A stretch of 8,948 nucleotides of DNA from a bacterium (lineage in GTDB: Bacteria; CSSED10-310; JAJRTK01), in assembly GCA_024278345.1 (NCBI GenBank), contig JAJRTK010000547.1, positions 1 to 8,948 on the forward strand, read 5' to 3'. Numbering within the stretch: position 1 is the first letter of the stretch; every line of letters starts with the position of its first letter. The notes beneath the pieces were generated by a model. The model searched no databases, was not told where the DNA came from, and worked only from the letters and a program-made list of their open reading frames with translations. Positions 1 through 7,156 of this stretch are shown here, piece by piece. A program made the position numbers and the translations under genes.

Positions 1-3000
1 AGCGGCGGCCCCACTCTTCGAGCCGATGGCAGCTATGGATTCATTAAACCCGACCTGGTCTCCTTCGCCAACGTCGATACTTATTCCTACAAGAAGTGTA
101 ATTGGATCAAGAAACGCCTTGGCCTATGCTTCAATGGAACCTCGTCGGCCACGCCCCACGTGGCCGGGATGGCGGCGTTGCTCCTTTCCGCCGGCCTTGT
201 GAATTCGGCCACGGAACTCGTGGACAGCGAGGGCCGGGGTCGAACGCTGCTGCATCGGGTCGCTCTCTGGAAGGCGGGGCCTCGCGCCAACAACACCTAT
301 GGCTGGGGCGTTGCCCGTCTTCCGCGGCTGGAGGCGCTCGGCATCTCGATTCTTGCGCCGACTTCCCAGGCTCCCTTCCGGGTGGCCACGTACAGCGCCC
401 ACGAGAAAGTCACCATCGAGGTGAAGGTCACCGATGGTCAGGGCCGCTTTGTGTCGATGGTTTCCCGGGATGAGTTCCTGGTGACGGTGGGAGGCCGGAG
501 CGCCAAGTTGCTCTTCGTGAGGGAGCGGGCCCAGGACGAAAAATATCTCCTGAAAGTGGCTCTCCCGGTGTCTCACACCGAGGGTCCGAAAGATTTGACG
601 GTTTCCGTCGTTCGGGATGAGAAGGCGGGCACCGCCACGGCTTCCGGCGCCATACTTTACGTCGATGGCCCCCACCGGAACGTGGCAACGATGCTGGTGC
701 TGGATCGCTCCGGCAGCATGGATGGGCCTCCTTTGGTGAGCGCCAAGAATGCGGCGCGTCTTTTCGTCGACTTCATGAGAACCGGCGACCAGGTGGGTGT
801 CGTGAGCTTCAATGCGGCTGCGACGGTGGATTTTCCCCTAACGACGATTTCGAAGCTCCCTGCGGAACCCTGGTTCCAAGATGACCTGGAACACGGAGAA
901 GGAAACTGGTCACCCACGGCGCCGTGGGCGTTGGTGAACGATGAGTGGCATAGCCGATCCCATGCGTTTACCGACAGTCCTGGCGGCGATTATGCGAACA
1001 ATGCGGATCTTTCGCTTTGGATGACCCGCTCCTTTGATCTGACCGGTTTTGATTATCCGGTTTTCTCGTTCTGGACGCGGTACGACCTCGAAAGCGGATA
1101 TGATTATGGCAGGGTCGAGTTTTCCAAGGATGGCGGCAGCAGTTGGGGGTATGTCCGATACACCGGGACTTCAAATGGCTGGGAATGGCGGGGGGTCTGG
1201 ATGACAAACTTCCTTTCTCCCCAAGTCCTGGTCAGGTTCCGATTGACGTCCGACGGGATTTTTACGGGCCGTGGCTGGAGCATCGATGACGTAATCATCA
1301 AGGAGGGGGGGGCAAAGCTTCGGGCCAAATCGACCATCGACTGGCTGACTGGGGGCGGCGGCACCTCCATGGGCGCGGGATTACGCCAAGGCAACCAGGA
1401 GTTGGTGGACAAGGCCCAGCCCGGAACTCCCAGGTCCATGGTACTTCTCACGGATGGAGACGAAAACGAGCCTCCCTATACGGCCGAGGTCTTGCCTGAA
1501 CTCCTCGATTCTGGAGTGCGGGTCTTTACCGTCGGCCTGGGAAACGCCAACGAGGTACTCCTCCAAGACCTGGCTCAGAAGACTGGGGGCAGTTACTTTT
1601 TTGCTCCTACCAGCCAGGATCTACAGGCCATTTATACGTCGATTTCGGGCCTGGCCCTGGATCGGGAAACTCTCGATCTCGAGCGGTTGACCCTCAGCGC
1701 GGCACAGAGGGTGGACAGGATCGTGACCGTCGATTCGGATCTCTCGGAAGCTCTCTTTTCCTGTAGCTGGAGCGCCAGCGCCAACACCGTTCAGCTCACT
1801 CTTGTCACGCCGTCGGGTCAAACCATCGATGAATCGACTTCGTCTTCCGCCGTGGAATTCGTTCGTGGGGCGACGTACGCATACTACCGGATCGTCGATC
1901 CCATGGTTGGGAATTGGACGATGCGGGTTTTTGGGCAGCAGATCCGAAGCTCTCTCCAGGAGTTCAGGCGGAAAGCCTGGCGAACGAAGAGATCTTCGGT
2001 GCTGAACGACCTTTCCGCCGGGGATCTTCAGGCTGCCCGTTCACCCCGGGGGAAGCGGGGTGTGACCGAGGACGTGGTATTGAGTGTTCAGGCCGCCACC
2101 GGTTTCAACCTCGACCTTTTTCTGGACAAGGACGAGTATGTCGCCGGAGAGCCTTTCGGGATCATGGTGGGAGTCGCCGATGGGGCGTTCATCAAGTATT
2201 TGCGCATCCAGGCGGAGATCACCGCGCCAGGGGGAAGCATCAACCAGTGGACGGAGTTCATGGACAACGGTCGTCGGGGGGACATGGAGGCCGGAGATGG
2301 CTTGTACACCGGTTCCTACCCGATGACCGGCACCCCGGGAAACTATGGCATCGCCGTGACGGTGGAGGGCAAGGATCGCCAGGGGCGATCCTTCAGGAGA
2401 ATCGGCCATCTTTCCGCTGCGGTCCTGGCCGACCAGGACACCGATGGAGATGGAATGCCCGACTGGTGGGAAGTCCAGTTCAGCGTCGCAGGGAGTCAGC
2501 CTCTAGACCCGAATTCCAACGATGCCCAGGACGACTGGGATGGCGATGAGTTGGTCAATCTTGACGAGTTTCTCTGGGGCTCGGACCCGCTTTCCGTCGA
2601 TTCCGATGGCGATGGACTGCGGGATGGCCCGGAAGTGCATTTCTATTCCACGCGACCGGCAATCCCCGATACCGATGGCGGAGGGGAATGGGATGGTTCC
2701 GAGGTGAATGCGGGACGGAATCCTTTGGATCCGGTGGATGACCTTGGGGGCGGCACGGATCTCCGGGTTCTTTTTTCGGCGTCACCTTCTTCGTTGTCGG
2801 TGGGCGAAACCACAACGTTTGCTCTATCGGTTGCCAACGAGGGTGGAGCTCCTGCCTCGGGGGGCACCCTCATGATCGATCTACCCCAGAATCTAACGGG
2901 CTTCCGGCTGATTCTTGGGGATGCTCCCTGCTCCCTGGGCGACTCGGTATTGGTTTGCGGGCTGGGTCGTTTGTCTCCATCGGGGAGGCTGAATTTCGCT

Positions 3001-3231
3001 TTCCGCGGGACGGCATCGGCTCCAGGCGTTCTTCGGGCCGTGGCCAGGGCAATCTCCAACGAGGCCGATGCCAACGAGTCGGACAACGTCGTTTCGGTGG
3101 AAATCTTTGCTCGCGGGCAAACCCTATCTCTGGCGGGCAACTTCTTGCTTGCCCTCATGGCGCTATCACTGTTTTTCGGTTTTTACGCGATCACCTGCAT
3201 GAGCCGCTTTCAACGTCGTCGCAGTCCATGA
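1..3231 (+). CDS. Secreted S8 protease (C-terminal part) fused to a split vWA domain, TSP3 repeats and a C-terminal anchor; 5' end outside window
   Basis: The frame is open from base 1, so the N-terminus and the catalytic Asp/His lie upstream; residue numbers count from base 1 (1076 residues seen). Residues 46-56 read GTSSATPHVAG, the subtilase motif with catalytic Ser48, preceded by KPDLVSFA (16-23) and closed by YGWGVAR (100-106). A beta-sandwich (about 115-215) follows. A vWA domain (about 228-552) has the metal-site residues D235, S237, S239, T455 and D485, but residues about 285-437 form an inserted immune-inhibitor-A/MAM-like jelly roll. Next come a beta-sandwich, a module with DNG..GD..AGDG.Y (755-769, choice-of-anchor-X-like), calcium-binding TSP3-like repeats (811-915), a DUF11/CARDB-like domain (920-1035), a membrane helix (about 1045-1064) and the tail RFQRRRSP. 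I infer a surface-anchored protease-adhesin. Domains are assigned by motif reading. The GTG at 160 lies inside the S8 motif and is not a real start. Confidence 0.9.
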   Translation, partial: SGGPTLRADGSYGFIKPDLVSFANVDTYSYKKCNWIKKRLGLCFNGTSSATPHVAGMAALLLSAGLVNSATELVDSEGRGRTLLHRVALWKAGPRANNTYGWGVARLPRLEALGISILAPTSQAPFRVATYSAHEKVTIEVKVTDGQGRFVSMVSRDEFLVTVGGRSAKLLFVRERAQDEKYLLKVALPVSHTEGPKDLTVSVVRDEKAGTATASGAILYVDGPHRNVATMLVLDRSGSMDGPPLVSAKNAARLFVDFMRTGDQVGVVSFNAAATVDFPLTTISKLPAEPWFQDDLEHGEGNWSPTAPWALVNDEWHSRSHAFTDSPGGDYANNADLSLWMTRSFDLTGFDYPVFSFWTRYDLESGYDYGRVEFSKDGGSSWGYVRYTGTSNGWEWRGVWMTNFLSPQVLVRFRLTSDGIFTGRGWSIDDVIIKEGGAKLRAKSTIDWLTGGGGTSMGAGLRQGNQELVDKAQPGTPRSMVLLTDGDENEPPYTAEVLPELLDSGVRVFTVGLGNANEVLLQDLAQKTGGSYFFAPTSQDLQAIYTSISGLALDRETLDLERLTLSAAQRVDRIVTVDSDLSEALFSCSWSASANTVQLTLVTPSGQTIDESTSSSAVEFVRGATYAYYRIVDPMVGNWTMRVFGQQIRSSLQEFRRKAWRTKRSSVLNDLSAGDLQAARSPRGKRGVTEDVVLSVQAATGFNLDLFLDKDEYVAGEPFGIMVGVADGAFIKYLRIQAEITAPGGSINQWTEFMDNGRRGDMEAGDGLYTGSYPMTGTPGNYGIAVTVEGKDRQGRSFRRIGHLSAAVLADQDTDGDGMPDWWEVQFSVAGSQPLDPNSNDAQDDWDGDELVNLDEFLWGSDPLSVDSDGDGLRDGPEVHFYSTRPAIPDTDGGGEWDGSEVNAGRNPLDPVDDLGGGTDLRVLFSASPSSLSVGETTTFALSVANEGGAPASGGTLMIDLPQNLTGFRLILGDAPCSLGDSVLVCGLGRLSPSGRLNFAFRGTASAPGVLRAVARAISNEADANESDNVVSVEIFARGQTLSLAGNFLLALMALSLFFGFYAITCMSRFQRRRSP
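853..1311 (+). other. Immune-inhibitor-A/MAM-like jelly-roll domain inserted in the vWA domain
   Basis: This segment encodes residues about 285-437 of the large protein. It reads as a self-contained domain: W/DDLE.GE.NW near the start, then SHAFTDSPGGDYANNADL, a strand FSFWTRYDLESGYDYG, VEFSKDGGSSW, VLVRFRLTSDG and the closing GWSIDDVII. These are the signature elements of the MAM-like domain of bacterial immune inhibitor A (M6) peptidases, and the length of about 150 residues fits. It interrupts the vWA fold after the third strand (VGVVSFN...VDFPLTT) and before the helix leading to GGGGTS. Its role is not visible; carbohydrate or protein binding is typical for such jelly rolls. Confidence 0.72.
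1305..1312 (+). other. G8 homopolymer tract at the domain junction
   Basis: Eight consecutive G residues encode part of Glu-Gly-Gly-Ala exactly where the inserted jelly roll returns to the vWA domain. Gain or loss of one G would truncate the protein before the second half of the metal site. Such tracts can be contingency loci, but this one may be chance in GC-rich DNA. Confidence 0.9.
2371..2393. repeat. Perfect 10-bp inverted repeat, 3-base loop, inside CDS
   Basis: AAGGATCGCC (2371-2380) is followed by AGG and its exact reverse complement GGCGATCCTT (2384-2393). The stem would be a stable hairpin within the coding sequence for KDRQGRSF of the large surface protein. There is no T-run after it, so it does not look like an intrinsic terminator. 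Confidence 0.85.
2431..2745 (+). other. Calcium-binding TSP3-like repeat region
   Basis: Residues 811-915 of the large protein carry repeated aspartate loops: DQDTDGDGMPDWWE, then DDWDGDELVNLDEF, DSDGDGLRDGPE and DTDGGGEWDGSE. These match thrombospondin type 3/dockerin-like calcium loops, which stiffen extracellular stalks. The ending NAGRNPLDPVDD is a common terminus of such arrays in secreted bacterial proteins. A rigid calcium-dependent spacer between the binding domains and the anchor is the likely role. Confidence 0.8.
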
Positions 3232-3260
3232 ATTCATCAACTTTGCTTACCGGAGCTGTC

Positions 3261-3269
3261 GGAAGGGAG
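3261..3269 (+). promoter_or_regulatory. Ribosome binding site that decides the start of the zinc-ribbon gene
   Basis: GGAAGGGAG lies 6 bases before the GTG at 3276. The in-frame ATG at 3228, which overlaps the upstream stop as ATGA, has no such site. This favours GTG 3276, which also places the zinc ribbon at the N-terminus. Confidence 0.7.
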
Positions 3270-3275
3270 TTTTTT

Positions 3276-3734
3276 GTGCGGACCATTCGTTTGTCGTGCA
3301 GTCACTGTGGCGCACAGTTGAACTTTGTGTCCGCGGTGCAGGTCCTTTGCGAATACTGCAATGGTGTCAACTACCTGAACTACGATGAAGAGAGGGATGC
3401 TCTGGGTCTTGTTCGTCATCGCCTCGAAACCGAAACACTCCGGGAGGGATTGGGAACACGGATCGAGGTGCTGCTTTCCAACCTTGATGCCATCGATCCC
3501 GCTCAGCGTTGGCCACCGGATGGGATATCTTTTCCCGGTCGGTCTCTTTTCATGGGCTTCGGGGGAATGGTCTGCGGGGCGTTTTTCATATCCATTGGGT
3601 CAGGTGGATTTGGATTGATGGGGATCTTGACGTTCCTTGGCGGAGCGGGCTGGATCGTTCGGAAATTCAATGGCGGGGACTTTGCTGGTGGTTCATCGCC
3701 TTGGCCGCTGCCGTTCACCGGACGGAGGTACTGA
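3276..3734 (+). CDS. Small zinc-ribbon membrane protein
   Basis: From GTG 3276 this is 152 residues. The N-terminus has two metal-ligand knuckles, CSHC (8-11) and CEYC (25-28), spaced CX2C-X13-CX2C as in a zinc ribbon. A charged, probably helical segment (37-70) follows, then two glycine-rich hydrophobic helices (about 91-107 and 110-128) and a short polar tail. The likely topology is a cytoplasmic zinc ribbon tethered to the inner membrane. I do not recognise the family. The gene begins just after the large surface-protein gene; an alternative ATG at 3228 would overlap that gene's stop and add 16 residues. A second, unrelated zinc-ribbon membrane protein lies near the end of the cluster, so this pairing may be part of the system's design. 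Confidence 0.75.
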   Translation: MRTIRLSCSHCGAQLNFVSAVQVLCEYCNGVNYLNYDEERDALGLVRHRLETETLREGLGTRIEVLLSNLDAIDPAQRWPPDGISFPGRSLFMGFGGMVCGAFFISIGSGGFGLMGILTFLGGAGWIVRKFNGGDFAGGSSPWPLPFTGRRY

Positions 3735-3771
3735 CCCGGTGCCGGCTCGGGTGGGCTTGTTGACTGGTCGT

Positions 3772-3783
3772 TTCACATGTGAA
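3772..3783. promoter_or_regulatory. Perfect 12-bp palindrome upstream of the barrel gene
   Basis: TTCACATGTGAA is identical to its reverse complement. It lies in the gap between the zinc-ribbon gene and the barrel gene, one base before the GAGGAG ribosome binding site (3785-3790). It could be an operator or a small mRNA hairpin near the site. No promoter boxes could be assigned, so the role is open. Confidence 0.4.
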
Positions 3784-3795
3784 TGAGGAGTGTTC

Positions 3796-4743
3796 ATGAG
3801 GTTTTCGAAGATGAAGGTGTTGGTTTTTCTTCTGTCGATATTCGGTCCCATGCTTTCCAGTAGTTGGGCCCAGCTTTCTTTCTTTTATCCGAATAACGCC
3901 AGGGTCGATGGTCTCGGAGGTGCCGGAGTTGCTTTGGTGTCGGTGGATGGACAGGCGCCGATTCACTTGAATCCCGCAACTCTTGCTTATGTGGAAGAGA
4001 GTCCCGCCTTCACCTTTTCCCTGGCCAGACACTCCATCAGTGCTTCGGACATGAACCTTGGGAGTGCTTGGGGATTCGCCGCGGAAGGCGTTTTCCCCCT
4101 GTCGATCCTGAACGTGCTGGGTTCGTTCCGCTATTTTACCGGGGAAGGCTCGTCGGGACTTTTCCTGGAGGCCGGGAGCGCCAAGAAGTTTCTTGATGAT
4201 CAATTCGCCACGGGAGGTACTCTTCTTTTTTGGCGTGGAAGCGAAAAGTTCGGTGAACCGGGTTTCGAGCGATCAATCTCCCTCAGCGGTTTCGTGGCAC
4301 GTCTTGGAACGCTTTATCGAAACTCGGCGGGTTGGAGCGTTGGCGCGGCGCTCAACACCGAATCCACGGCCACGACACTGTTCGTCGATGACTTTTTCGA
4401 TACGTGGGTCATGTCCGCTGTTTTTCCTTCGACTCTTCGCATGGGAGGGGCGTATCAGGAGGAGGACGCGCTTTGGGCGGCTGGGGCGGATGCCCAGATT
4501 GCGTTGACCTCTGGAGAAATGAATCAATACAGCGGTTTCATGGAATACAACTACGCAGAAAACTACACGGCCAGAGGTGGTGTGGGACTCGTATCAGCGT
4601 CAGGCAGTACGGGTTTTCTGGCTTCGTTGGGCGCCGGGGTGCAACCGACGGAAGGGCTTTACATCGATCTGTTCGTTAAGAACGTCAGCATCAGCAGTGT
4701 CAATTACTTCACCTTCGGACTTGGGAGCAGTTACTGGCCATGA
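3796..4743 (+). CDS. FadL/PorV-like outer-membrane beta-barrel protein
   Basis: The ATG at 3796 follows GAGGAG (3785-3790) by 5 bases, giving 315 residues. Residues 1-25 form a Sec signal peptide ending SSSWA before QLSFFY. The mature N-terminus contains GLGGAGVALVSVD (39-51) and HLNPATLAY (57-65). This GGAG-A...NPA-LA pattern is typical of FadL/OMPP1-type and PorV/PorQ-type barrels, where it forms the N-terminal plug. The rest alternates aromatic and polar residues in short strands with glycine turns, and ends FTFGLGSSYWP, as expected of a barrel of about 12 to 16 strands. FadL members move hydrophobic compounds; PorV acts as a cargo shuttle in type IX secretion. The sequence alone does not decide between these. 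A role in export or display of the upstream surface protein is inference. Confidence 0.75.
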   Translation: MRFSKMKVLVFLLSIFGPMLSSSWAQLSFFYPNNARVDGLGGAGVALVSVDGQAPIHLNPATLAYVEESPAFTFSLARHSISASDMNLGSAWGFAAEGVFPLSILNVLGSFRYFTGEGSSGLFLEAGSAKKFLDDQFATGGTLLFWRGSEKFGEPGFERSISLSGFVARLGTLYRNSAGWSVGAALNTESTATTLFVDDFFDTWVMSAVFPSTLRMGGAYQEEDALWAAGADAQIALTSGEMNQYSGFMEYNYAENYTARGGVGLVSASGSTGFLASLGAGVQPTEGLYIDLFVKNVSISSVNYFTFGLGSSYWP

Positions 4744-4807
4744 CAGTAGGAAGATTTAGGACATAACACGTTGCAGGATACGTTTTTTTGATTTGGGAGG
4801 CACGGCG

Positions 4808-6094
4808 ATGGCCCAGAGATTCGCGACATTTGTTTTCATTCTTCTTCCTACCATGGCGTTGGGGCAAGCCGCGGATGATTTTCTTCCGGCCAAAGATTCT
4901 GGAAAGGTCGCTGCTTCCGGTTCGGTGGCGCCCGCGATTCCGAAGTACGAAACCGACGACGCCGCGGCCGCCGCGGCGGTAAGCCGGGCCCAGGACGAGT
5001 GTTTTCCCTACTTTGCCAGGAGTGGGCCTGGCTGGACTTGTCAGGGAACGGCGACGTACCAGGTTTACAAGAACCCGACGGCGACGCGCGTTGCAAGAAA
5101 GAACGCCTATTTCCAGGCCTACAATACGGCGAAGTCGATGCTGCTCCAGACGATGAAAGGTGTGAAGGCACGCGGTGCGGACGTTTTCAAGACTGCGGCC
5201 GAAGGATTTACCACCACCGAGGAGGACTCCACCAATATCTCCATCACGACTTCGCAAGCGAACGAAACGTCGGTGCAAGGGCTCTTGAGAGGGTACGTGG
5301 TCAAAAAGCTCCACGACGACGGCAAGGGGACAGTCCAGGTGGTGATCGTCATCACGCCTCGGACGATTACCGCGGTCACGCGACCCAGTGTCAACATGGT
5401 TCAGGGCCAGAGCCTGAAAGCGGCGTTACAAGGCCTTCTCGACGAGTTTGCCAGCGGGTTGATTCCCCCGGTGGGTGGAAAGTTCATCCGGTCCGCCGAT
5501 GGGAAGCAAACGGCGGTATTGGGCTTTGGATCCACCGTGGTGCGGACCAGCCGGAACCGGATGGCGCAGAAGCAACTGGAGCAGATGGCGCATCGAACCG
5601 CCAAGGTACGTGCCCAGACTTCGTTGTTGCGCATCCTCAAGGGCGACCAGAATTTTTGGAAGTCCAGGGAGATGGAATCGACGGAACAGGAATCGAAAGA
5701 GTTCGTCCGGTTGGCGGCGGACGATCCCTTGCGCTCCGAATACCCAGAGGGCGTGAAGCTCCTGGAACAGTCCCAAGAGACTTTCATGAATTCCTGGCGC
5801 TCGGAGTCGGTGTTCAAGGCCGTGGTCGATGGCAAACTGCCGCCCGGGGTCGTGGTCCGAAGTTTCGCCAGCAAGGTCGATCCGATGCTGGTCTATGCGG
5901 TGGCCCTGTACAATCCGGCCTTGACATCGCAAACACAGAAGCTGGATCGCGCCATGGTGGAAGGAGTTCCAGTCGAAAGTGTGGGCGCCAGCCGCTCGCC
6001 TGGAGACGACAAGCTGAAGCCAGGCGTTGTCTATGGTGATGCCAAGGTGGCTCCGGGTCCCTCTGGAGAAGTGACCTCCGATGACGACCTCTAG
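4808..6094 (+). CDS. Secreted protein with two LPP20/FlgT-N-like blocks
   Basis: The ATG at 4808 follows GGGAGG (4795-4800) by 7 bases, giving 428 residues. Residues 1-19 are a Sec signal (FATFVFILLPTMALG) with no lipobox cysteine. An Ala-rich stretch precedes Cys65 and Cys78, a possible disulfide. Residues 89-185 show the LPP20-type pattern: an Ala-rich helix (RVARKNAYFQAYNTAKSMLL), KG, a Ser/Thr-rich strand, GLLRGYVVKKLHDDGKG and a hydrophobic strand VQVVIVIT. Residues about 239-372 repeat it in looser form: GFGSTVV, RNRMAQKQLEQMAHRTAKVRA, LKG and VYAVALYNP. The acidic C-terminus ends VTSDDDL. LPP20/FlgT-N domains occur in outer-membrane assemblies, often next to CsgG-fold proteins, as here. 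The family call rests on pattern, not a search; a DUF-type periplasmic family is possible. Confidence 0.7.
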   Translation: MAQRFATFVFILLPTMALGQAADDFLPAKDSGKVAASGSVAPAIPKYETDDAAAAAAVSRAQDECFPYFARSGPGWTCQGTATYQVYKNPTATRVARKNAYFQAYNTAKSMLLQTMKGVKARGADVFKTAAEGFTTTEEDSTNISITTSQANETSVQGLLRGYVVKKLHDDGKGTVQVVIVITPRTITAVTRPSVNMVQGQSLKAALQGLLDEFASGLIPPVGGKFIRSADGKQTAVLGFGSTVVRTSRNRMAQKQLEQMAHRTAKVRAQTSLLRILKGDQNFWKSREMESTEQESKEFVRLAADDPLRSEYPEGVKLLEQSQETFMNSWRSESVFKAVVDGKLPPGVVVRSFASKVDPMLVYAVALYNPALTSQTQKLDRAMVEGVPVESVGASRSPGDDKLKPGVVYGDAKVAPGPSGEVTSDDDL

Positions 6095-6182
6095 GTTTCT
6101 TAGCAAGCGCGGGCGGGCTGGAGTTCCGGGACAGACACAAAGGGGGTGACCTGCGATGACGACCTCTAGGTTTCCTAGCAAG
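6071..6182 (+). repeat. 37-bp direct repeat (35/37 identical), 75-bp offset, at a gene junction
   Basis: Copies lie at 6071-6107 and 6146-6182 and differ at two positions. Copy 1 encodes the last residues and stop of the LPP20-like gene. It also contains an ATG (6081) that opens MTTSRFLSK and ends after 22 codons at the TGA at 6147. Copy 2 contains the true start of the next gene (ATG 6156, MTTSRFPSK). The simplest reading is that the two genes once overlapped by 14 bp and that duplication of the junction separated them, leaving a dead start upstream. Confidence 0.85.
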
Positions 6183-7133
6183 GGGCTTAGGAGTGGCGGG
6201 AGCGGGTGTTCCTTTCAGAAGTTGGCCAGAAGGCTTCTTCTGTTGGGATGTCTTCCCTTGCTGATCCTGGGCGCGTTGACCGTGGAGGCCAAGGGGCTTC
6301 CGGGAGGTGTGGAAGAGTTGCTTTCCGGGCTGCTCAAGACCAAGGGAACGGTTTCCTTCGATTCGAGGAAAATCAAGGGAGATCTTAGACGCTCAGGTCG
6401 CCGCTGGTGGACCTTCGCCAGGCTTCGCGAGGACGGCAGCCTCTTGTCGGTGGCGATCATGACTCGGCCTGGATCATCCTCCACGAACCGCGCTTTGACG
6501 GACGGGTGCCTGGTCAGGGCGGTCCACGTGGGGCTGGCGAGCTTGCTGGCGACTCGGGATCTGGGTTTGGACGGCGCTTCTGACGCGGAGCGTAGGGAGT
6601 TTTCGAACTTCCTTGTGCAGGACGCATTGGAGGCGACGGTTTCAGGGCTGTTGTTTCAGCGGCGGGTGTTCGACGCCAATGGTGCGGCGGCGTTGGTGGC
6701 TTTTCGTGCGGATGCCGTGAGTTGGGAGCGGGGATCGCTCCTTACCGCCGAGCGTAAAGCTCGATTCTGGGACTATTTGCTTGTTCGAGCCCGAAGCGAG
6801 GTCAGGGCAAAGAATTATCGCGGGGCCTTGGGCTTGTACCGGGGATTGAGCAGTTTTACGCTCACGCGGGAGAGGTTCGAGCTCTGGGGAGAAGTGGCCT
6901 GGGTGAGCGCCCTGGCAGGCGACCGCGAACATAGCCGCGCCATCCTGGAGCGTCTGGCTCCCCGCGGAACAGTGCCCGTCGAGGAAATCCTCTACCGGGC
7001 GCAGGCCTCGTTGCTCATCGGGCAGGAGAACCGCGCCTACCGTTGGCTGGAACTCGGATTGGAGAGGCACCCCGAGAACCATGAAATACTCGAGCTGTAC
7101 AGCAATTTGCCGTGGGAGCGAATCGGCGAATAG
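6156..7133 (+). CDS. Secreted or membrane-anchored TPR-like protein
   Basis: The ATG at 6156 follows AGGGGG (6141-6146), giving 325 residues. A basic n-region of 26 residues leads into a hydrophobic stretch (RLLLLGCLPLLILGALTVEA, 26-45), a signal peptide or anchor. The n-region is unusually long and its first residues lie in the duplicated junction repeat. Residues about 46-195 form an alpha/beta domain in which RAVHVGLASLLATRDL, DALEATVSGLLFQRRVF and AAALVAFR recall the helix-strand order of LPP20/CsgG-neighbour domains; this is a weak resemblance. Residues about 200-320 are helical hairpins in TPR style: FWDYLLVRARSEVRAKNYRGA, WGEVAWVSALAGD and ILYRAQASLLIGQENRAYRWL. A periplasmic scaffold for the neighbouring CsgG-like complex is my inference. 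No specific family recognised. Confidence 0.72.
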   Translation: MTTSRFPSKGLRSGGSGCSFQKLARRLLLLGCLPLLILGALTVEAKGLPGGVEELLSGLLKTKGTVSFDSRKIKGDLRRSGRRWWTFARLREDGSLLSVAIMTRPGSSSTNRALTDGCLVRAVHVGLASLLATRDLGLDGASDAERREFSNFLVQDALEATVSGLLFQRRVFDANGAAALVAFRADAVSWERGSLLTAERKARFWDYLLVRARSEVRAKNYRGALGLYRGLSSFTLTRERFELWGEVAWVSALAGDREHSRAILERLAPRGTVPVEEILYRAQASLLIGQENRAYRWLELGLERHPENHEILELYSNLPWERIGE

Positions 7134-7156
7134 CAGAGCGACGAGGCAATCAGCAC

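Noticed and set aside
1914-2549. 211-residue ORF in another + frame inside the large surface protein
   Set aside because: The main frame here has a coherent domain pattern including the DNG..GD..AGDG module. The alternative is Arg/Gly-rich without structure.
3228-3275. ATG at 3228 as the start of the small zinc-ribbon protein
   Set aside because: It overlaps the previous stop as ATGA, which can allow coupling, but it lacks a ribosome site. GTG 3276 has GGAAGGGAG at ideal spacing. I kept it only as an alternative.
3760-3765. TTGACT as a -35 promoter box before the barrel gene
   Set aside because: No plausible -10 element is found at 16 to 18 bases downstream. The match is common by chance.
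4783-4789. T7 run as an intrinsic terminator after the barrel gene
   Set aside because: The bases before it form only a weak mismatched stem (AACACG with CGTTTT), so there is no convincing terminator hairpin.
4957-4980. CG-rich run of alternating GCC/GCG codons as a regulatory repeat
   Set aside because: It simply encodes an alanine-rich linker after the signal peptide in the LPP20-like protein. Its palindromic look follows from the Ala codons.
4999-6039. 346-residue ORF in another + frame
   Set aside because: It overlaps the LPP20-like gene, which has a signal peptide and a good ribosome site. The product is Arg/Gly-rich and low in hydrophobic patterning, so it is a shadow frame.
5426-6181. 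251-residue minus-strand ORF over the LPP20-like gene and junction repeat
   Set aside because: No domain, signal peptide or ribosome site is visible. It runs through the intergenic direct repeat and is explained by GC-rich coding on the other strand.
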